64,000 nt of DNA from Rhineura floridana (lineage: Eukaryota; Chordata; Lepidosauria; Squamata; Rhineuridae): the NCBI RefSeq assembly GCF_030035675.1, contig NC_084484.1, forward strand, positions 184,115,434 to 184,179,433, given 5' to 3'. The notes under the pieces were generated by a model. The model saw nothing but the letters and a program-made list of their open reading frames with translations, had not been told where the DNA came from and did no database searches. The translations under genes and the position numbers were made by a program. Below are positions 49,741-60,165 of the stretch, piece after piece; the stretch's first letter is position 1, and every line of letters begins with the position of its first letter.

Positions 49741-51194
49741 ACAAGGAGGACCTGCAACAAAATGTTGCAGCGTGGAGTGTTCCTTTTCAGTGCCTTCCTC
49801 CAGGATATCCTTTTCCATTCCCACATGTTTTTCTGTCACCTCCTCAACTGTCAAGTCAGCATTCTTTCGCCAGTGAGCTTGCTAGTCTATTTTTGGAGTT
49901 CAGTCCCCTCTCCTCCAATTTATGTTTTTCCGCTAAAGATTTTTTGTTCTTCTGAAATCTGGGGGCTGCCCCTTGCCTGCTGATAATTCCCTCTTGTACG
50001 TGGAAGTACCATTTTGGCTGTATGACCAACGGCACTCACACCTGAGTATTGGAAATGAGTGAATTATTCATGCACTTGGCAAAAACAAAGCCGCTTTCCA
50101 GAAAGTGTTCTCAAAGCAGCTTACAATTAAATGAAAAAATAAAGGATCAATAAAATTCCAGCAACAACAGTAAAACGTATCAGGGATAGATGAAAAACAG
50201 GCCGCTGGTGTTGAAACAACATGTCTTGGTGACAAAAAAGAGCTTGCCTCAACAAATTTAAAAGGGCTAGTGTCCATGGGTGTTGGGAGGGAGGCAGCCC
50301 CCCATGAACCATGATCCCCCATTTCCAATTTAAAAGGGCTAGTCTCCATGGGTGTTGGGAGGGGGACAGCTTTCACTTTTTAAAAAAGAAAGTAAGTTTC
50401 TAGGCATTTGTAGAACTTGAGGCAAAACGTGGAGGTACTTTCTCAATTTTTTTGAGAGAAACTAGCCTTTAATTTCTTATTTATTTGGAGTGGACATCTA
50501 TTTTAGTCTCCAGGACCTGTCACACGGAAGTTGGTAACTGATTCCAAAGCTTGGGAGCCATCAAGATAAAGTGGCCATGGCCACAGAGATGGCGACAGTG
50601 CATACCTGCAGTCTCTGGATCCAGCACCAAGAGAGCCCCACGTAGAGTGCACTGCCGTCATTCAATCTTGATGTCAGTTTCTGGGGATGGAAATGCACCG
50701 TTGGTGTTGCCTAGTGAGACAGTTGTGAGTCTCCTGACGTTTAATCTATGGCAAAGGAACCCCTTGCGTCATGACACATTTATGGTATGAAGGAGCAGCA
50801 GGAGGAAAGGCCTTCAGGGTATGGGCTGCTCCTGTTTTGAGGGAAGTTAAGGCCAAAACCTTTTATTGCAGCTGGGACATGCCCTATAATTACATGTCTC
50901 AGCACGGGACAGGTATGCAACCTGAAACATACACTGCAATTGCAGTGTTTTTGACTCGTAAATCCAGGCATCTCCAGGAGGTAATATAGCCCTGTCACCT
51001 TTGAGGAGGAAAAATAGAGGAACAAGGTTAGGACATGTGTGCATGAGTGTAAAGCAAGGGTCCATTATGCATGGGGCAAGTTTTGTACCCATCTAACCCC
51101 CATGATCTCTACTACGATGCAAGCCTGTTGCAGACCTGTCTGCACTGCAAGGAGGAGTAAGGTCAGAACTACATTGCAAAACAAGCAAGAGGTC
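49741..51194. other. Unassigned intergenic sequence with a short local repeat
   Basis: No gene recognised. AAAAGGGCTAGTGTCCATGG with TGTTGGGAGGGAGGCAGC at 50261-50300 recurs as AAAAGGGCTAGTCTCCATGG with TGTTGGGAGGGGGACAGC at 50332-50371, a local 71-bp-spaced duplication. Confidence 0.5.
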
Positions 51195-51400
51195 ATAGGG
51201 ACATCAGAATTTGCCTTATACCAAGCCTGACCAATGGTCCAACTCAGTACTGACTACACTGACCGTCAATGGCTCTCCAGGGTTTCAGACCGTTTCCCCC
51301 CCCTCAGGCCTACTTGGAGAGGCTAAGGACTGACCCTAGGATCTCCTGCATGCAGAGCAGATGCTCTGCCACTGACCTACAGCTATTCCCCGTGATCAGG
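51195..51400 (-). mobile_element. tRNA-derived SINE
   Basis: Antisense copy with an A-box-like TCAGTGGCAGAGCATCTGCT and TGCATGCAGGAGATCCTAGG, then body and tail through TGGTCAGGCTTGGTATAAGG. Confidence 0.75.
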
Positions 51401-51649
51401 TCCCCAATCCTGTGTTTGCCTTGCACAATCAGTGGTGGAGCAGTAATTGTGGGGGTTAGGGAGTTGCAAGGGAGGGCTGGCAGGTGGCGAGTTTAATCCT
51501 TTCTGCACCCATTGATGCTTCCTTGCAAATGCACCCCGATTGATTTCTGAGACTCAAAGAAAACTGGAAAGTTCTCAGCTCTGTCTCCAAAATTATAATT
51601 GGCAGGAGAATAGGGAGAGCCATGGCACATGAAGTTGTATAAAACCAAC

Positions 51650-52030
51650 ATGGGGATTGCCTTCAAGTCGATCCCGACTTATGGCTACCCTACTTATAGG
51701 GTTTTCATGGTAAGCGGTATTCAGAGGGGGTTTCCCATTGCCTCCCTCTGAGGCTAGTCCTCCCCAGCTGGCTAGGGCCTGCTCAGATTGCCACAGCTGC
51801 ACAAGCCAGCCCCTGCCTTGTCCAAACTGCCAGCTGAGGGGCAACTGGGCTCCTTGGGACTGTGCAGCTTGCCCACGGCTGCACAAGTGGCAGGGCACGT
51901 AATCCCTGAGCCACTCCCTGTGGGGGTGATCTTTAGCTGGCCCTTGACACCCAGGAGACATGAGCGGGGATTTGAACTCATACTCTGGGCTCCCAGCCAG
52001 ACTCTCCTCCCCACTGTGCTATGCCAGCTG
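51650..52030 (-). mobile_element. Long tRNA-derived SINE with RTE-like tail
   Basis: The same ~370-bp SINE as at 54285-54660, inverted. Head TAGCACAGTGGGGAGGAGAG, B-box GAGTTCAAATCCCCGC, an internal 200-bp module (GTGGCAATCTGAGCAGGCCC, CTAGCCAGCTGGGGAGGACT) and the tail GGCAATGGGAAACCCCCTCT to CGGGATCGACTTGAAGGC. Confidence 0.88.
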
Positions 52031-52174
52031 CAGCCCACATAAGTGTGTTGTGTAGATATGCTGTAAAATGTGAGGTGTGTGTACACTGCATAACACTCCA
52101 AATGCTGTATTTGGTCTCTGCACCATCAACTAGATGGGCCATTTGGGAACCACAGCAAATGTCTCTCTTGGTTA

Positions 52175-52295
52175 CCACAGTAGGAAACCTGTGGCTTGCT
52201 GACTGGACAACTCCCATCATTAGCCATGCTGCCGGCTGGGGCTGATGGGATTGGGAGTCCAACAACATCTGGAGGGAGGGCCACAGGTTCCCCAT
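52175..52295. mobile_element. hAT-like palindromic MITE
   Basis: GGAAACCTGTGGCTTGCTGA, ACAACTCCCATCATTAGCCA, TGGGAGTCCAACAACATCTG and GGCCACAGGTTCCCC. The ends pair, GGAAACCTGTGGC with GCCACAGGTTCCC. Confidence 0.65.
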
Positions 52296-52449
52296 GCTTG
52301 CCTCAGACTAGCAAATCTATTACAGCAGAGACAGCTAAGTACTGTAGTGGCAAATTCAGAAGTGCAGGGTCTCTTCATGATAGTCACAGCCATGCCCCTT
52401 TCCTGCTGGGTTGAGAATGAGATCCTTGTTAACGCCTTCCCCCGCAATA

Positions 52450-52645
52450 GCAGATAACTCTAGGAGCCAATCAGCATGAAAGGGGAGTGTTAGCTACTGA
52501 GATGAGTCTTCTCAGTGGCTGACTCACCTCCTTTCACTCTGATTGGCTCCAATCAGCAAGGAAGGACAAGGAAGCATGTTAGCAGACTCTTCTCAGTGGC
52601 CAACACACTCACCTTTCATGCTGATTGGCTTGTAGAATGCTAAAG
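52450..52645. repeat. Two adjacent foldbacks with CCAAT-box cores
   Basis: AGCCAATCAGCATGAAAGG at 52456 and the reverse complement of CTTTCACTCTGATTGGCT at 52533-52550 make one palindrome. CCAATCAGCAAGGAAGGA and CCTTTCATGCTGATTGGCT make a second one directly after. Both share TCTTCTCAGTGGC in the middle. Confidence 0.6.
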
Positions 52646-52734
52646 ACATAGGGATGCTGCTGGGACTCTGCTCCCCCAAAAGTAAGGGGTCTAAGACCCC
52701 CTGAGACCCTGGATGGCTGCACTCCTGCAGCTAA

Positions 52735-53092
52735 TGTAGAAGAAGAAAGGACTTCTTCACTCAGTGCGTAGTCAGCCTATGGAATTCACTCCCACGGGAG
52801 GCAGAGATGGCTGCCAACCTGGATGTCTTTAAAAAGGGATTAGACAAATTCATGGAGGAGAAAAAGGCCATCAATGGCTACTAGCCATGATGGCTATGTT
52901 CCATCTCCATAGTCATGTGTTAGTATGCTCCTGAAAACCAGTTGCCGGAAGCCACAGGAGGGGAGAGTGCTCTTGCCCTCAGGACCTGCTTGCGGGCTTC
53001 CCATAATGGGCATCTGGTTGGCCACTGTGAGAACAGGATACTGGACTAGATGGGCCACTAGCCTGATCCAGCAGGCTCTTCTTAAGTTCTTA
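52735..53092 (+). mobile_element. CR1 3' end fragment
   Basis: AAGGACTTCTTCACTCAGTG and the C-terminal codons (DKFMEEKKAINGY-like), then the 3' UTR CTGAAAACCAGTTGCCGGAA to TTCTTAAGTTCTTATG. More diverged than the other TTCTTATG copies. Confidence 0.88.
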
Positions 53093-53210
53093 TGGTGCCC
53101 TCCAGATGTTGCTGGACTGCAACTCCCATCAGCCCCAGCCAGCATGGACAATGTTCAGGGCAGATGGGAACTGTAGTCCAAAAGCGTCTGGATGGCGCCA
53201 CATTGACTAT
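53093..53210. mobile_element. hAT-like palindromic MITE
   Basis: GTGCCCTCCAGATGTTGCTG, GACTGCAACTCCCATCAGCC, GATGGGAACTGTAGTCCAAA and GCGTCTGGATGGCGCCA. The arms pair well, making this the clearest copy of the family. Confidence 0.7.
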
Positions 53211-53394
53211 CCCTGTATAAGGTAGTATTCATGGTGTGAAAAGACTGCTTCTGTGTTTAACCAAATAACCTTTAAATAATTTCTGGACTGTCTCGGTTTA
53301 GTAGTCACTTATGTGCATTTAAATGTATAAGGAAGGGGGATAGCTCCAGGATCAAGCCTTAGTTTTAAAAAAAGGGCCAGGTACCAGTTGACAG

Positions 53395-53478
53395 GAGAGT
53401 CCCTACTTGAGGTCATGGAGAGAAGCTGCCAGTCAGAGTAGGTAATACTGGGATAGATCGATAAAAAAAGTCTGACCT
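53395..53478 (+). mobile_element. tRNA-derived SINE tail fragment
   Basis: AGAGAAGCTGCCAGTCAGAG and TAGGTAATACTGGGATAGAT match the body of the 58912-type SINE. Confidence 0.5.
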
Positions 53479-53649
53479 AGAATAATGTAGCTATACTCAT
53501 AAATAGCCTGGAGCCAGGAATCGGATCCTTTCGAGGTTTAAGGCATGCCTTGGATGAAAGTGCAATCGCAGCTCTCCATTTTGCAAAAATAATCTTTTTG
53601 TTGCAAGTGCAGGAAGCACCTGCCTGAACCACTTTAGATATATCCTTAT

Positions 53650-54035
53650 TTAGAACATAAGAAGGGCCCAAACCAGTGGCGGCCGGTTGCTCCGTGTCAG
53701 TGGGGCACTTGAATCTGGTCTGGGTTTTATTCCGACTTTCAAGGACCTATCCAAGATGCTTCAGCCAGATTCCACTGACCCATTGCCATGGAGCCACCAG
53801 CTGTCACTGGAAGGGCTCATCTAGTCAACCATTCTGTTTTTCACAGTAGCCAACCGATGCCCATGGGAAGCCTGCAAGTAAGATGTGAACCCAATAGCCC
53901 TCTCCAATTTGTCATCCCCATTCAGAGGTATACTGCCACTGACCATGGAGGCTCCCCCTAGATGTGCATGGCTGTTTTAGGAGCCCCTTCTCCTATGAAT
54001 TTATCGGACCCTTTAGGAAACAACTGCCAGCTAAC
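53650..54035 (-). mobile_element. CR1 3' end fragment split by a hAT MITE
   Basis: AGAACATAAGAAGGG at the left, then after the MITE GCTCATCTAGTCAACCATTC, CAACCGATGCCCATGGGAAG and the C-terminal remains (CTCCTATGAATTTATCGGAC). Confidence 0.78.
53673..53810. mobile_element. hAT-like MITE (138 bp)
   Basis: Termini CCAGTGGCGGCCGGTTGCTC and, in reverse complement, CCAGTGACAGCTGGTGGCTC, 16 of 20 identical. It sits inside a CR1 3' UTR. The hexamer aagggc occurs on both sides, but a clean 8-bp duplication is not evident. Confidence 0.75.
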
Positions 54036-54044
54036 AGCAAAATC

Positions 54045-54115
54045 CTGTACCTGCCTTACTCAGAAGTAAACCCCCACTGAGTTCAACCAGATGTACTCTT
54101 GCATAAGGATGTCTA
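54045..54115. mobile_element. Short palindromic MITE
   Basis: AGCAAAATCCTGTACCTGCC, TTACTCAGAAGTAAACCCCC and TGAGTTCAACCAGATGTACT, the 12535 family. Confidence 0.5.
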
Positions 54116-54167
54116 GGTATGAAGACAGCCTACATTTTTTAAAATTTATTTTACAATAACATTTCAA

Positions 54168-54187
54168 ACACACACACACACACACCC
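54168..54187 (+). repeat. (CA)n microsatellite
   Basis: About nine CA units. Confidence 0.9.
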
Positions 54188-54284
54188 AACTGCGAAAGCA
54201 AAAGAGAAAAAAGGAAGGGAAAATAGACTTTCTGGTTAATTATTATTGTTGTTATTAATTTCATTTATGAATTACTTCTGTAGT

Positions 54285-54660
54285 TGCTGGTATAGCCCAG
54301 TGGGGAGGAGAGCCTGGCTGGGAGTCCAGAGTCTGAGTTCAAATCCCCGCTCGTGTCTCCTGGGTGTCAAGGGCCAGCTAAAGATCACCCCACAGTGAGT
54401 GGCTCAGGGGTGACGTGCCCTGCCACCTGTGCAGCCGTGGGCAAGCGGCATAGTCCCAAGGAGCCCAGTTGCCCCCCAGCTGGCAGTTGCGGACAAGGAA
54501 GGGGCTGGCTTGTGCAGCTGTGGCAAGCTGAGCAGGCCCTAGCCAGCTGGGGAGGACTAGCCTCAGAGGGAGGCAATGGGAAACCCCTTGGAATACCGCT
54601 TACCATGAAATCCCTATTCGTAGGGTCGCCATAAATCGGGATCGACTTGAAGGCAGTCCA
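54285..54660 (+). mobile_element. Long tRNA-derived SINE with RTE-like tail
   Basis: A-box TAGCCCAGTGG at 54293-54303 and B-box-like GAGTTCAAATCC at 54335-54346 form the RNA polymerase III promoter. A ~200-bp GC-rich module follows, then the tail GAGGCAATGGGAAACCCCTT, ACCGCTTACCATGAAATCCC, GTCGCCATAAATCGGGATCG, ACTTGAAGGCAGTCC. Sister of 51650-52030. The tail is shared with the 5S-SINE and the RTE-type LINE. Confidence 0.9.
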
Positions 54661-54714
54661 TTTCCATTTTTGTCATGAGGCATCCCGAAATGATTTACAA
54701 TATTTTATGGATCT

Positions 54715-54830
54715 TCTTATTACATTTCTTTCCCACCTTTCCTCCAAAAAGCTCAAGGTGGCACACATGGTTCTCCCCCTCACTATATTATTCTCACAAC
54801 AACCCTGTGAGGTAGGAGATTATATATATA
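54715..54830 (-). mobile_element. MIR-like SINE fragment
   Basis: GCTCAAGGTGGCACACATGG, TTCTCACAACAACCCTGTGA, GGTAGGAGA, matching 5466 distal parts. Confidence 0.55.
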
Positions 54831-54850
54831 AAATGTCCTACCTCACAGAG

Positions 54851-55131
54851 TATATATAAAAGCAGCGGCGTGGCGGGCCAAAGTCCCACAGGTGAACTCC
54901 CCGGTTGAATTTCTGCCCGTGGCGCCGCCGTTCAGGGCAAAGGGGGGGGGAGTCAGCCGCCAGCAGCCGACTAGCCGCCCCCCGTAGAGCAGGTAGCCGG
55001 CAGGAGCGGCCGCGAGGGGAGGGCCGGTCCCCCGGCCGGCTTCGCCTCCTGCCTCGCCCCACGCCCCAATGCGGCCGCGGACCAGTGCGAGCGCCGGTGG
55101 AGCCGGAGAAGGCGGTTCGGTCTCTCCAGAG
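54851..55131 (+). promoter_or_regulatory. Candidate promoter and first exon of an unseen plus-strand gene (KCNE3 candidate)
   Basis: TATATAAAAG at 54853-54862 is a strong TATA box at the upstream edge of a CpG-rich island (about 54865-55260). A transcript starting near 54885 would reach CTCCAGAG | gtgagt at 55131/55132, a consensus donor. The interval has no recognised protein; a short frame from ATG 55069 (MRPRTSASAGGAGEG) crosses the donor and has no family likeness, so the exon is probably 5' UTR. By vertebrate gene order KCNE3, whose coding part is a single downstream exon, is the first candidate, but this is inference. Confidence 0.55.
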
Positions 55132-55261
55132 GTGAGTGCCTCGCACTGCGCGGCAGCCGCAGGGGAAACTGAGGCCAGGTGGGAGGGGTCAGGCGTGGGC
55201 GGCCTGGGAAGGCCTAACCCCAGAGCCGTTGCCTTCCCCCGCGCCAAGCCTGCCTTCCTAC

Positions 55262-56690
55262 GGCTGGCAACCCGCGACCCACAACCACGTGTGCATGCGC
55301 GATCACTTTCCTTGAGAACTCCCTCCGGGACGGGGAATCAAGGCATTTTGAGAGTAATAGTTCTGTGTGCAAATGGACAGCCTGCCCTAGCTTTTGGACA
55401 CACAAACTTTAAGCCATGAACCCAGAACACAAATTCCGACTGGATTCTAAAGAGATGTTGGGGACAGCGTGAGGGGAGAGACGGAAAGCCTCCTTTGCAG
55501 AAAGGTAAAGCTAGCATGACTCTTTTGCTACAAAATATAACAATGAAATAACAAATATTCTTCACTCCTTTCTAATCCCAGAATAATCCTATTGTGGTTT
55601 TAAAGTTCTAGCGTTAGGGGATTCAGTGTTTTTATGGTGTGCTTTGCAGTTTTTAAAAACACCTTCTTTAAGTTACTGCAAAGCAAAAGTAAGAATAAAC
55701 CCCAAATGTATTGTTGTAGTACTAGAACTGTTGTGTTTTAACCAGTTTTTCTGAAACTAGGGTTTTAGAGATTATTATTAGTATTATTTTGCTTTTTTTA
55801 TTTCATGTATTTACCAGTGGGTGGGCAGGTTAGTTAAAATTTTGCTAGGCTCATAACTTGTGTAAATGCATTTGCAAGGCTGTATATTCACTCTCTTTTC
55901 CCCATCTCAATCCAAAGGTCAGGCTTGTACAGGGTAGAGAGGCTTCCATGTGCAAGCCATTTGAATGAAAAAAAAAGAAAAATACCCAGTAACAATTCTT
56001 TTAAAAATGCCCTGCAGCGAATGCTGGACAGATCATGGATTTTGCTCCTGATCTACCAAAGACAAGTATGTACCATCATAAAGGCAAGGGTGCTCCTGGG
56101 CATGTGCAGGCTCACCTTTCCCCTCGCCTCTCAGTGTCTCCCTCAGGTTCTTAACGAGCAACACCCATACAGACGAGGGTGCCCCTGTGCATGTGGAGAG
56201 TGCCCTTCCCTTGTCACTATATGGTGTCCACCTCTGAGCACCGTTCTCTTACCCTGCAGTGCCCAAGAAAGACTGTAATAAGACGAGTCTGCCCCAGAGC
56301 ATGTGTAGAGTGCTTATCTCCCCCATTGCCAGATCCTCTCCACAGTTTGGAGGAAGGGTTGGGATTTTCCACAGTGGCTTTTGAACTCTGAAGCTTCTCG
56401 CTTTAAGAAATGCCAGCCCCGAGATTTATTTTGAAACAAATGCCCCATTATTCCACCACTCCTCACAGATCCCCAAACAGATCCTCCATTGTAGCTTTGT
56501 CACGCCCCCCCCAATCCCCTTGTTTGCCCTCACCACGGTCCTGCCCTGTGGTCATGCCACCCATTGTGATGTTGCCAATCAAAGCAAGGACCCAGAAGGG
56601 AGAGAATTTCACAAGGAAGCAACCCAAACTGCTCGGAAGTCTCCCCAAAAGAGAAGTATTTCCTTGTCTTCCATTTCCACTAGTGCGGTG
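55262..56690. other. Unassigned sequence, candidate intron
   Basis: No exon or repeat recognised. 56085-56330 has three imperfect copies of a GCATGTG(C/G/T)AG-containing unit (CTGGGCATGTGCAGGCT, CTGTGCATGTGGAGAGT, AGAGCATGTGTAGAGTG) about 90-110 bp apart. Confidence 0.4.
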
Positions 56691-56694
56691 AGTT

Positions 56695-56770
56695 TAGGGA
56701 TCGGTGCTGGCCTGGGGCTGATGGGAGTTGTAGTCCAAAACATCTGGCGGGCACCTGGTTGGCAATGCAG
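56695..56770. mobile_element. hAT-like MITE, single arm
   Basis: GGGCTGATGGGAGTTGTAGT and CCAAAACATCTGGCGGGCAC, half of the 2028-type element. Confidence 0.45.
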
Positions 56771-57320
56771 ATCCATAGGATTTGCCCTGCATTTCCAAAT
56801 GGCCATTGAACCAAATTCTGGGAACGGAGATCTGATCCAGCTCACGCTCCAAATTCTGCATCTAGTTCTCCAATTGTTTGGTCTGCCGTGCATCCCTTTT
56901 CTGTTCTTGGCCCTCTGGTTGTGTGTGTGTGTATATGTGTCTGTTTGTGTGGGGTGGGTGGGTGTCCCAGTGTCCCAACAGCCAGGTGGGTGTCTCAGTG
57001 TCCCAACAGCCGTTTTCTTTCTCTATCCGACTGGATGATTTTTGTGGTCAGTGTCCAGCCCAGGATGCAACTGACAGAAAGCGATCCTATAGAGGTGCAG
57101 GTTATTTGGGGGTTTGCTTTGTATGAAAGACCCTCAGTGAAGGGTGGGGTGGAGAGCAGAAGAAAGTCCTGTCCAAAGGCTGGGAATCCCCTGCTCCTTA
57201 ATCCAGGTGTGTGGGGACTGATAGTGATTACAGGGACGAAAGCACTCTGCACATGCTCAAAAGGCACATTATTACTTTCTGCAGTCTAGGCTGAGTCCTG
57301 GCATTGGGAGCGGGTTCCCG
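56771..57320. other. Unassigned sequence with TG-rich run
   Basis: TG-rich stretch at 56920-56970 and a local repeat GTCTCAGTGTCCCAACAGCC / GTCCCAGTGTCCCAACAGCC (56964-57011). No gene. Confidence 0.4.
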
Positions 57321-57324
57321 TAGG

Positions 57325-57600
57325 GTAGAGGGGAGGAACCTTTTTCCAGCCCGAGGGCCACTTTCCCACGTGGGCAAACATCTGGGGGCCGCATTCCGGT
57401 GGAGCATGGGGCCAGAAGTAAAAGCAAACAGAGCCACATCCCGGCATGCAAAAGGCAAGATCACAATTCAAGAACACATTCCAGTTAAGCAAACGCACTG
57501 AAGGATGTCATAAAATAGGGCCAGTGAGGGGTCCAGAGGGCCACAGAAAAAGGGTTGAAGGGCCACATTTGGACTCTGGCCCTGAGGTTTCCCACCCCAA
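57325..57600. mobile_element. hAT-like MITE (GGGCCAC type)
   Basis: GGAACCTTTTTCCAGCCCGA, GGGCCACTTTCCCACG on the left pair with GGGCCACATTTGGACTCTGG, CCCTGAGGTTTCCCACCCC on the right. A sister is at 61510-61840. Confidence 0.7.
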
Positions 57601-58085
57601 CTCTAGGACTCAAATGAAGCCATGTTTTTGATGCCGCAACACATGCTTTCTATCCGAGAGTTTTGTAGCTTTGTCAAACGCACAATGGCACCTGCCGGAG
57701 CCTACCGTTTATTGGACTTCCTATGCTCTCCCCAAGGGGCAGTAACCAGCCTTGTGGATCATGTAACAGCGGCAAGAGCCTATCATGCATGTGCAAGCTT
57801 TTGCATCAACACAGAACAGTTCAGCAGGCAAAAAGTTCCTGTATTATTTATTGCATCTGTCTGCTACCTTCTCTACTCAAGGTGATGCCCTGCGTTTCAA
57901 ACATAGCTGAACTCTCTACAGCTGTCCTGTCTTGTTGAGAACTAGTGATGAGATTTCAATCCGCCAGAGAACTTTGTTTAGAATGGAAAGCCTGCATCCA
58001 GTTCCATCAGTGAAAGTCTGGCCGACTGAATAAATGGTCCTGAAATACATTTCAAGGGATGGCCTCCCAGTGGGAGCCACAAACT
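57601..58085. other. Unassigned sequence
   Basis: No gene or repeat recognised. Confidence 0.4.
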
Positions 58086-58087
58086 CG

Positions 58088-58400
58088 TTGATGAATGTTC
58101 TGCTCTTATGGCTTCAGGTTTGATCCATGGTCATTCATTGGCGATCACTCATGGCTGAGTAAGATTGTCTTCCAAGATAAGGTCTTTAACAGTGAGTCCG
58201 TAAGTGACTGTGGAGGCCAATTCTGGATCTACACAGCCTCTCACAGCGAGGACATCCGTTTCCAGATGGAAGATGGTCACGATGAGGATTTGCTTGATGT
58301 GCCTTCCACTTAGCTCGTTTGTCCCGTTCGCCCTGTATTCATGCTTCTTCAAAGTCCATAGCACCTTTGATAATATCCGACCTCCATGGTATATTATCCA
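58088..58400 (-). mobile_element. Probable LINE 3' end, unclassified
   Basis: On the minus strand AAGAAGCATGAATACAGGGC, CATCAAGCAAATCCTCATC, GACCATCTTCCATCTGGAAA, GAATTGGCCTCCACAGTCAC and CTCAGCCATGAGTGATCGCC. The pattern recalls the 3' ends of LINEs encoding a C-terminal zinc-finger region, but no frame is intact. Family not assigned. Confidence 0.45.
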
Positions 58401-58534
58401 TGGTATAGTAGGACCAATGGAAGCTACAATCATACTTCTGTTTTTTAAAATACCAATTTAACTTTTCACTTAGTAGTGGGATGGTAGTTTGGCGAGGCTT
58501 ACAATAAAAAGGGTGTTTCTTGCAAATTTTTATT

Positions 58535-58825
58535 TATTTATTTATTTAATTTATCATTTGATTTATATCCCTCCCTCCCAACAGGAGCCCAGGGTGGCAA
58601 ACAAAAGCACTAAAAACACTTTAAAACATCATAAAAACAGACTTTAAAATACATTAAAACAAAACTACTTTAAAAACATTTTCAAAAAGCTTTCAAGACA
58701 TCTTTTGTTTTTTAAAAAAAGGTTATATCTCTATCTCTCTATAAGTTTTAAAAACATATTAAAAAGCAATTGCAGCACAGAGGCAGACTGGGATAAGGTC
58801 TCAACTTAAAAGGCTTGTTGCCTTT
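58535..58825 (-). mobile_element. L2 3' end
   Basis: ATTTGATTTATATCCCTCCC, CAACAGGAGCCCAGGGTGGC through CAGAGGCAGACTGGGATAAG and CAACTTAAAAGGCTTGTTG. Confidence 0.8.
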
Positions 58826-58911
58826 TGGCTGCGTAACTCAGCCTTGCCTCGTTCCTCAGAGCCCACCTTTTTGGTGAAGCGCTTGCTTAAGCACCACCCT
58901 CTTAAGACAGA

Positions 58912-59112
58912 GAAACCGTGGCTCAGTGGTAGACCTTCTGCTTTGCAGGCTGAAGGCCTCAGGTGCCGTCCATGTCATTTCCAGTTAAAAAGATCCAGTG
59001 GCAGACGATGAGAAAGGCCATCAGCTGCTGGAGAGCCGCTTCCGGTCAGAGTAGGCAATACTAGGCCAGATAGAGAAATACTGGCCCATTGCAAGGCAGC
59101 TTCCTTATATAT
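58912..59112 (+). mobile_element. tRNA-derived SINE, best copy of its family
   Basis: A-box TGGCTCAGTGG at 58919-58929, anticodon-arm-like CTTCTGCTTTGCAGGCTGAA, body TCCAGTTAAAAAGATCCAG, GCTGGAGAGCCGCTTCC, GAGTAGGCAATACTAGGCCA and tail GCAAGGCAGCTTCCTTATAT. The tail differs from the RTE-like one, so another LINE family must mobilise it. Confidence 0.85.
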
Positions 59113-59711
59113 TTCCAATGCTACAGTCCTATGCAAGCTTATCTAGATGCAAGCCCCTCTCTAGGGCCTGTCTACCTCTCTCTTATTCTTGGTGGGGGGG
59201 AGGGTGTTGCTATTCTGCCCTGTAAAACACTCTGTACTGTACCCTGTCTTAACTTGGCTGGAAGAGCCTTGCAGCCGTGGGCTTCTGAGCCTAATGTATA
59301 CACACACACCCCGCAGATGTAATGAAACTGGAGAACTTTGTTTGCGCAAATCTGTAAAAGCACACAGTGCAAGCAATCCTTGAAATATGCAGCTAATTCC
59401 CGCTTTAAATACTTGAGATAAGAGGGCATAGAGTGAAAGGGTCGCTCGTAAATTCTGGAAAGGTGAATGGGGCTCACCTGGGACATTTGGACATCCCCAG
59501 AGATGCTACCCTGTGTGATCTGAGAGGCGCACTCTGGGATCCTTCGTAGTGTCCTGTAGGTTGTTCAGGTGCAGAGCATGGACCAGACGTTGTGTCCAGC
59601 CACCCTCTGTGTCCCTGCAAAAGGACACTGATGTGTGTTTTCTAGAAAATTTTAAACTGGAAACATTTCCGGAAAAAACATTCCTATTTGCACAGGGTGA
59701 TTTTCCCGATG
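59113..59711. other. Unassigned sequence
   Basis: No gene or structured repeat recognised. Confidence 0.4.
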
Positions 59712-59719
59712 CTCTAGAG

Positions 59720-60055
59720 CAGGGAGTCCCAAACTTTATTTCTGTGTGGACCACTTGGAAAGTGGTAAAAGTCTTGGCGGACCACTTAATGATTTTTTTC
59801 CGCCTGTTGTAGCAATCGTAATGCGCTGTGCTAGATGCTGCATGATTTTTAAATGCATTTTTATTCCTTTATTTCTTGTATTTTGCTGTATTACAGTTTG
59901 CATCCCATAAGATTCAAATTGCAATACAATAAAACACAATATAAGACATGAAAGAAACCAATAAAATAGAATTAAAACGCAGACATGCCACAGACCACCT
60001 GAACGAAGCTCATGGACCACTGGTGGGTCCACGGATCACAGTTTGGGAATTGCCA
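59720..60055. mobile_element. hAT-like MITE with near 8-bp target duplication
   Basis: Left CAGGGAGTCCCAAACTTTAT, right ACAGTTTGGGAATTGCCA; internal paired blocks GTGGACCACTT and CATGGACCACTGGTGGGTCC. Flanks ctctagag (59712-59719) and ttctagag (60056-60063) match 7 of 8. The ends have diverged (9-10 of 15). Confidence 0.75.
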
Positions 60056-60063
60056 TTCTAGAG

Positions 60064-60165
60064 CAGTCTTCACCAGCCTGATGCCCTCCAGACATTTTGG
60101 ATTACAACTCTCAGCTTCCCATTGCTCCCAGTGCACTAGGTCCATGTATGGCGCTATATATAGAG
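60064..60165. mobile_element. hAT-like MITE, single arm
   Basis: CCAGCCTGATGCCCTCCAGA, CATTTTGGATTACAACTCTC, the 2028-type arm. Confidence 0.5.

Noticed and set aside
54843-55247. A 134-codon minus-strand frame in the GC island
   Set aside because: The TATA box and donor are on the plus strand and the protein is low complexity.
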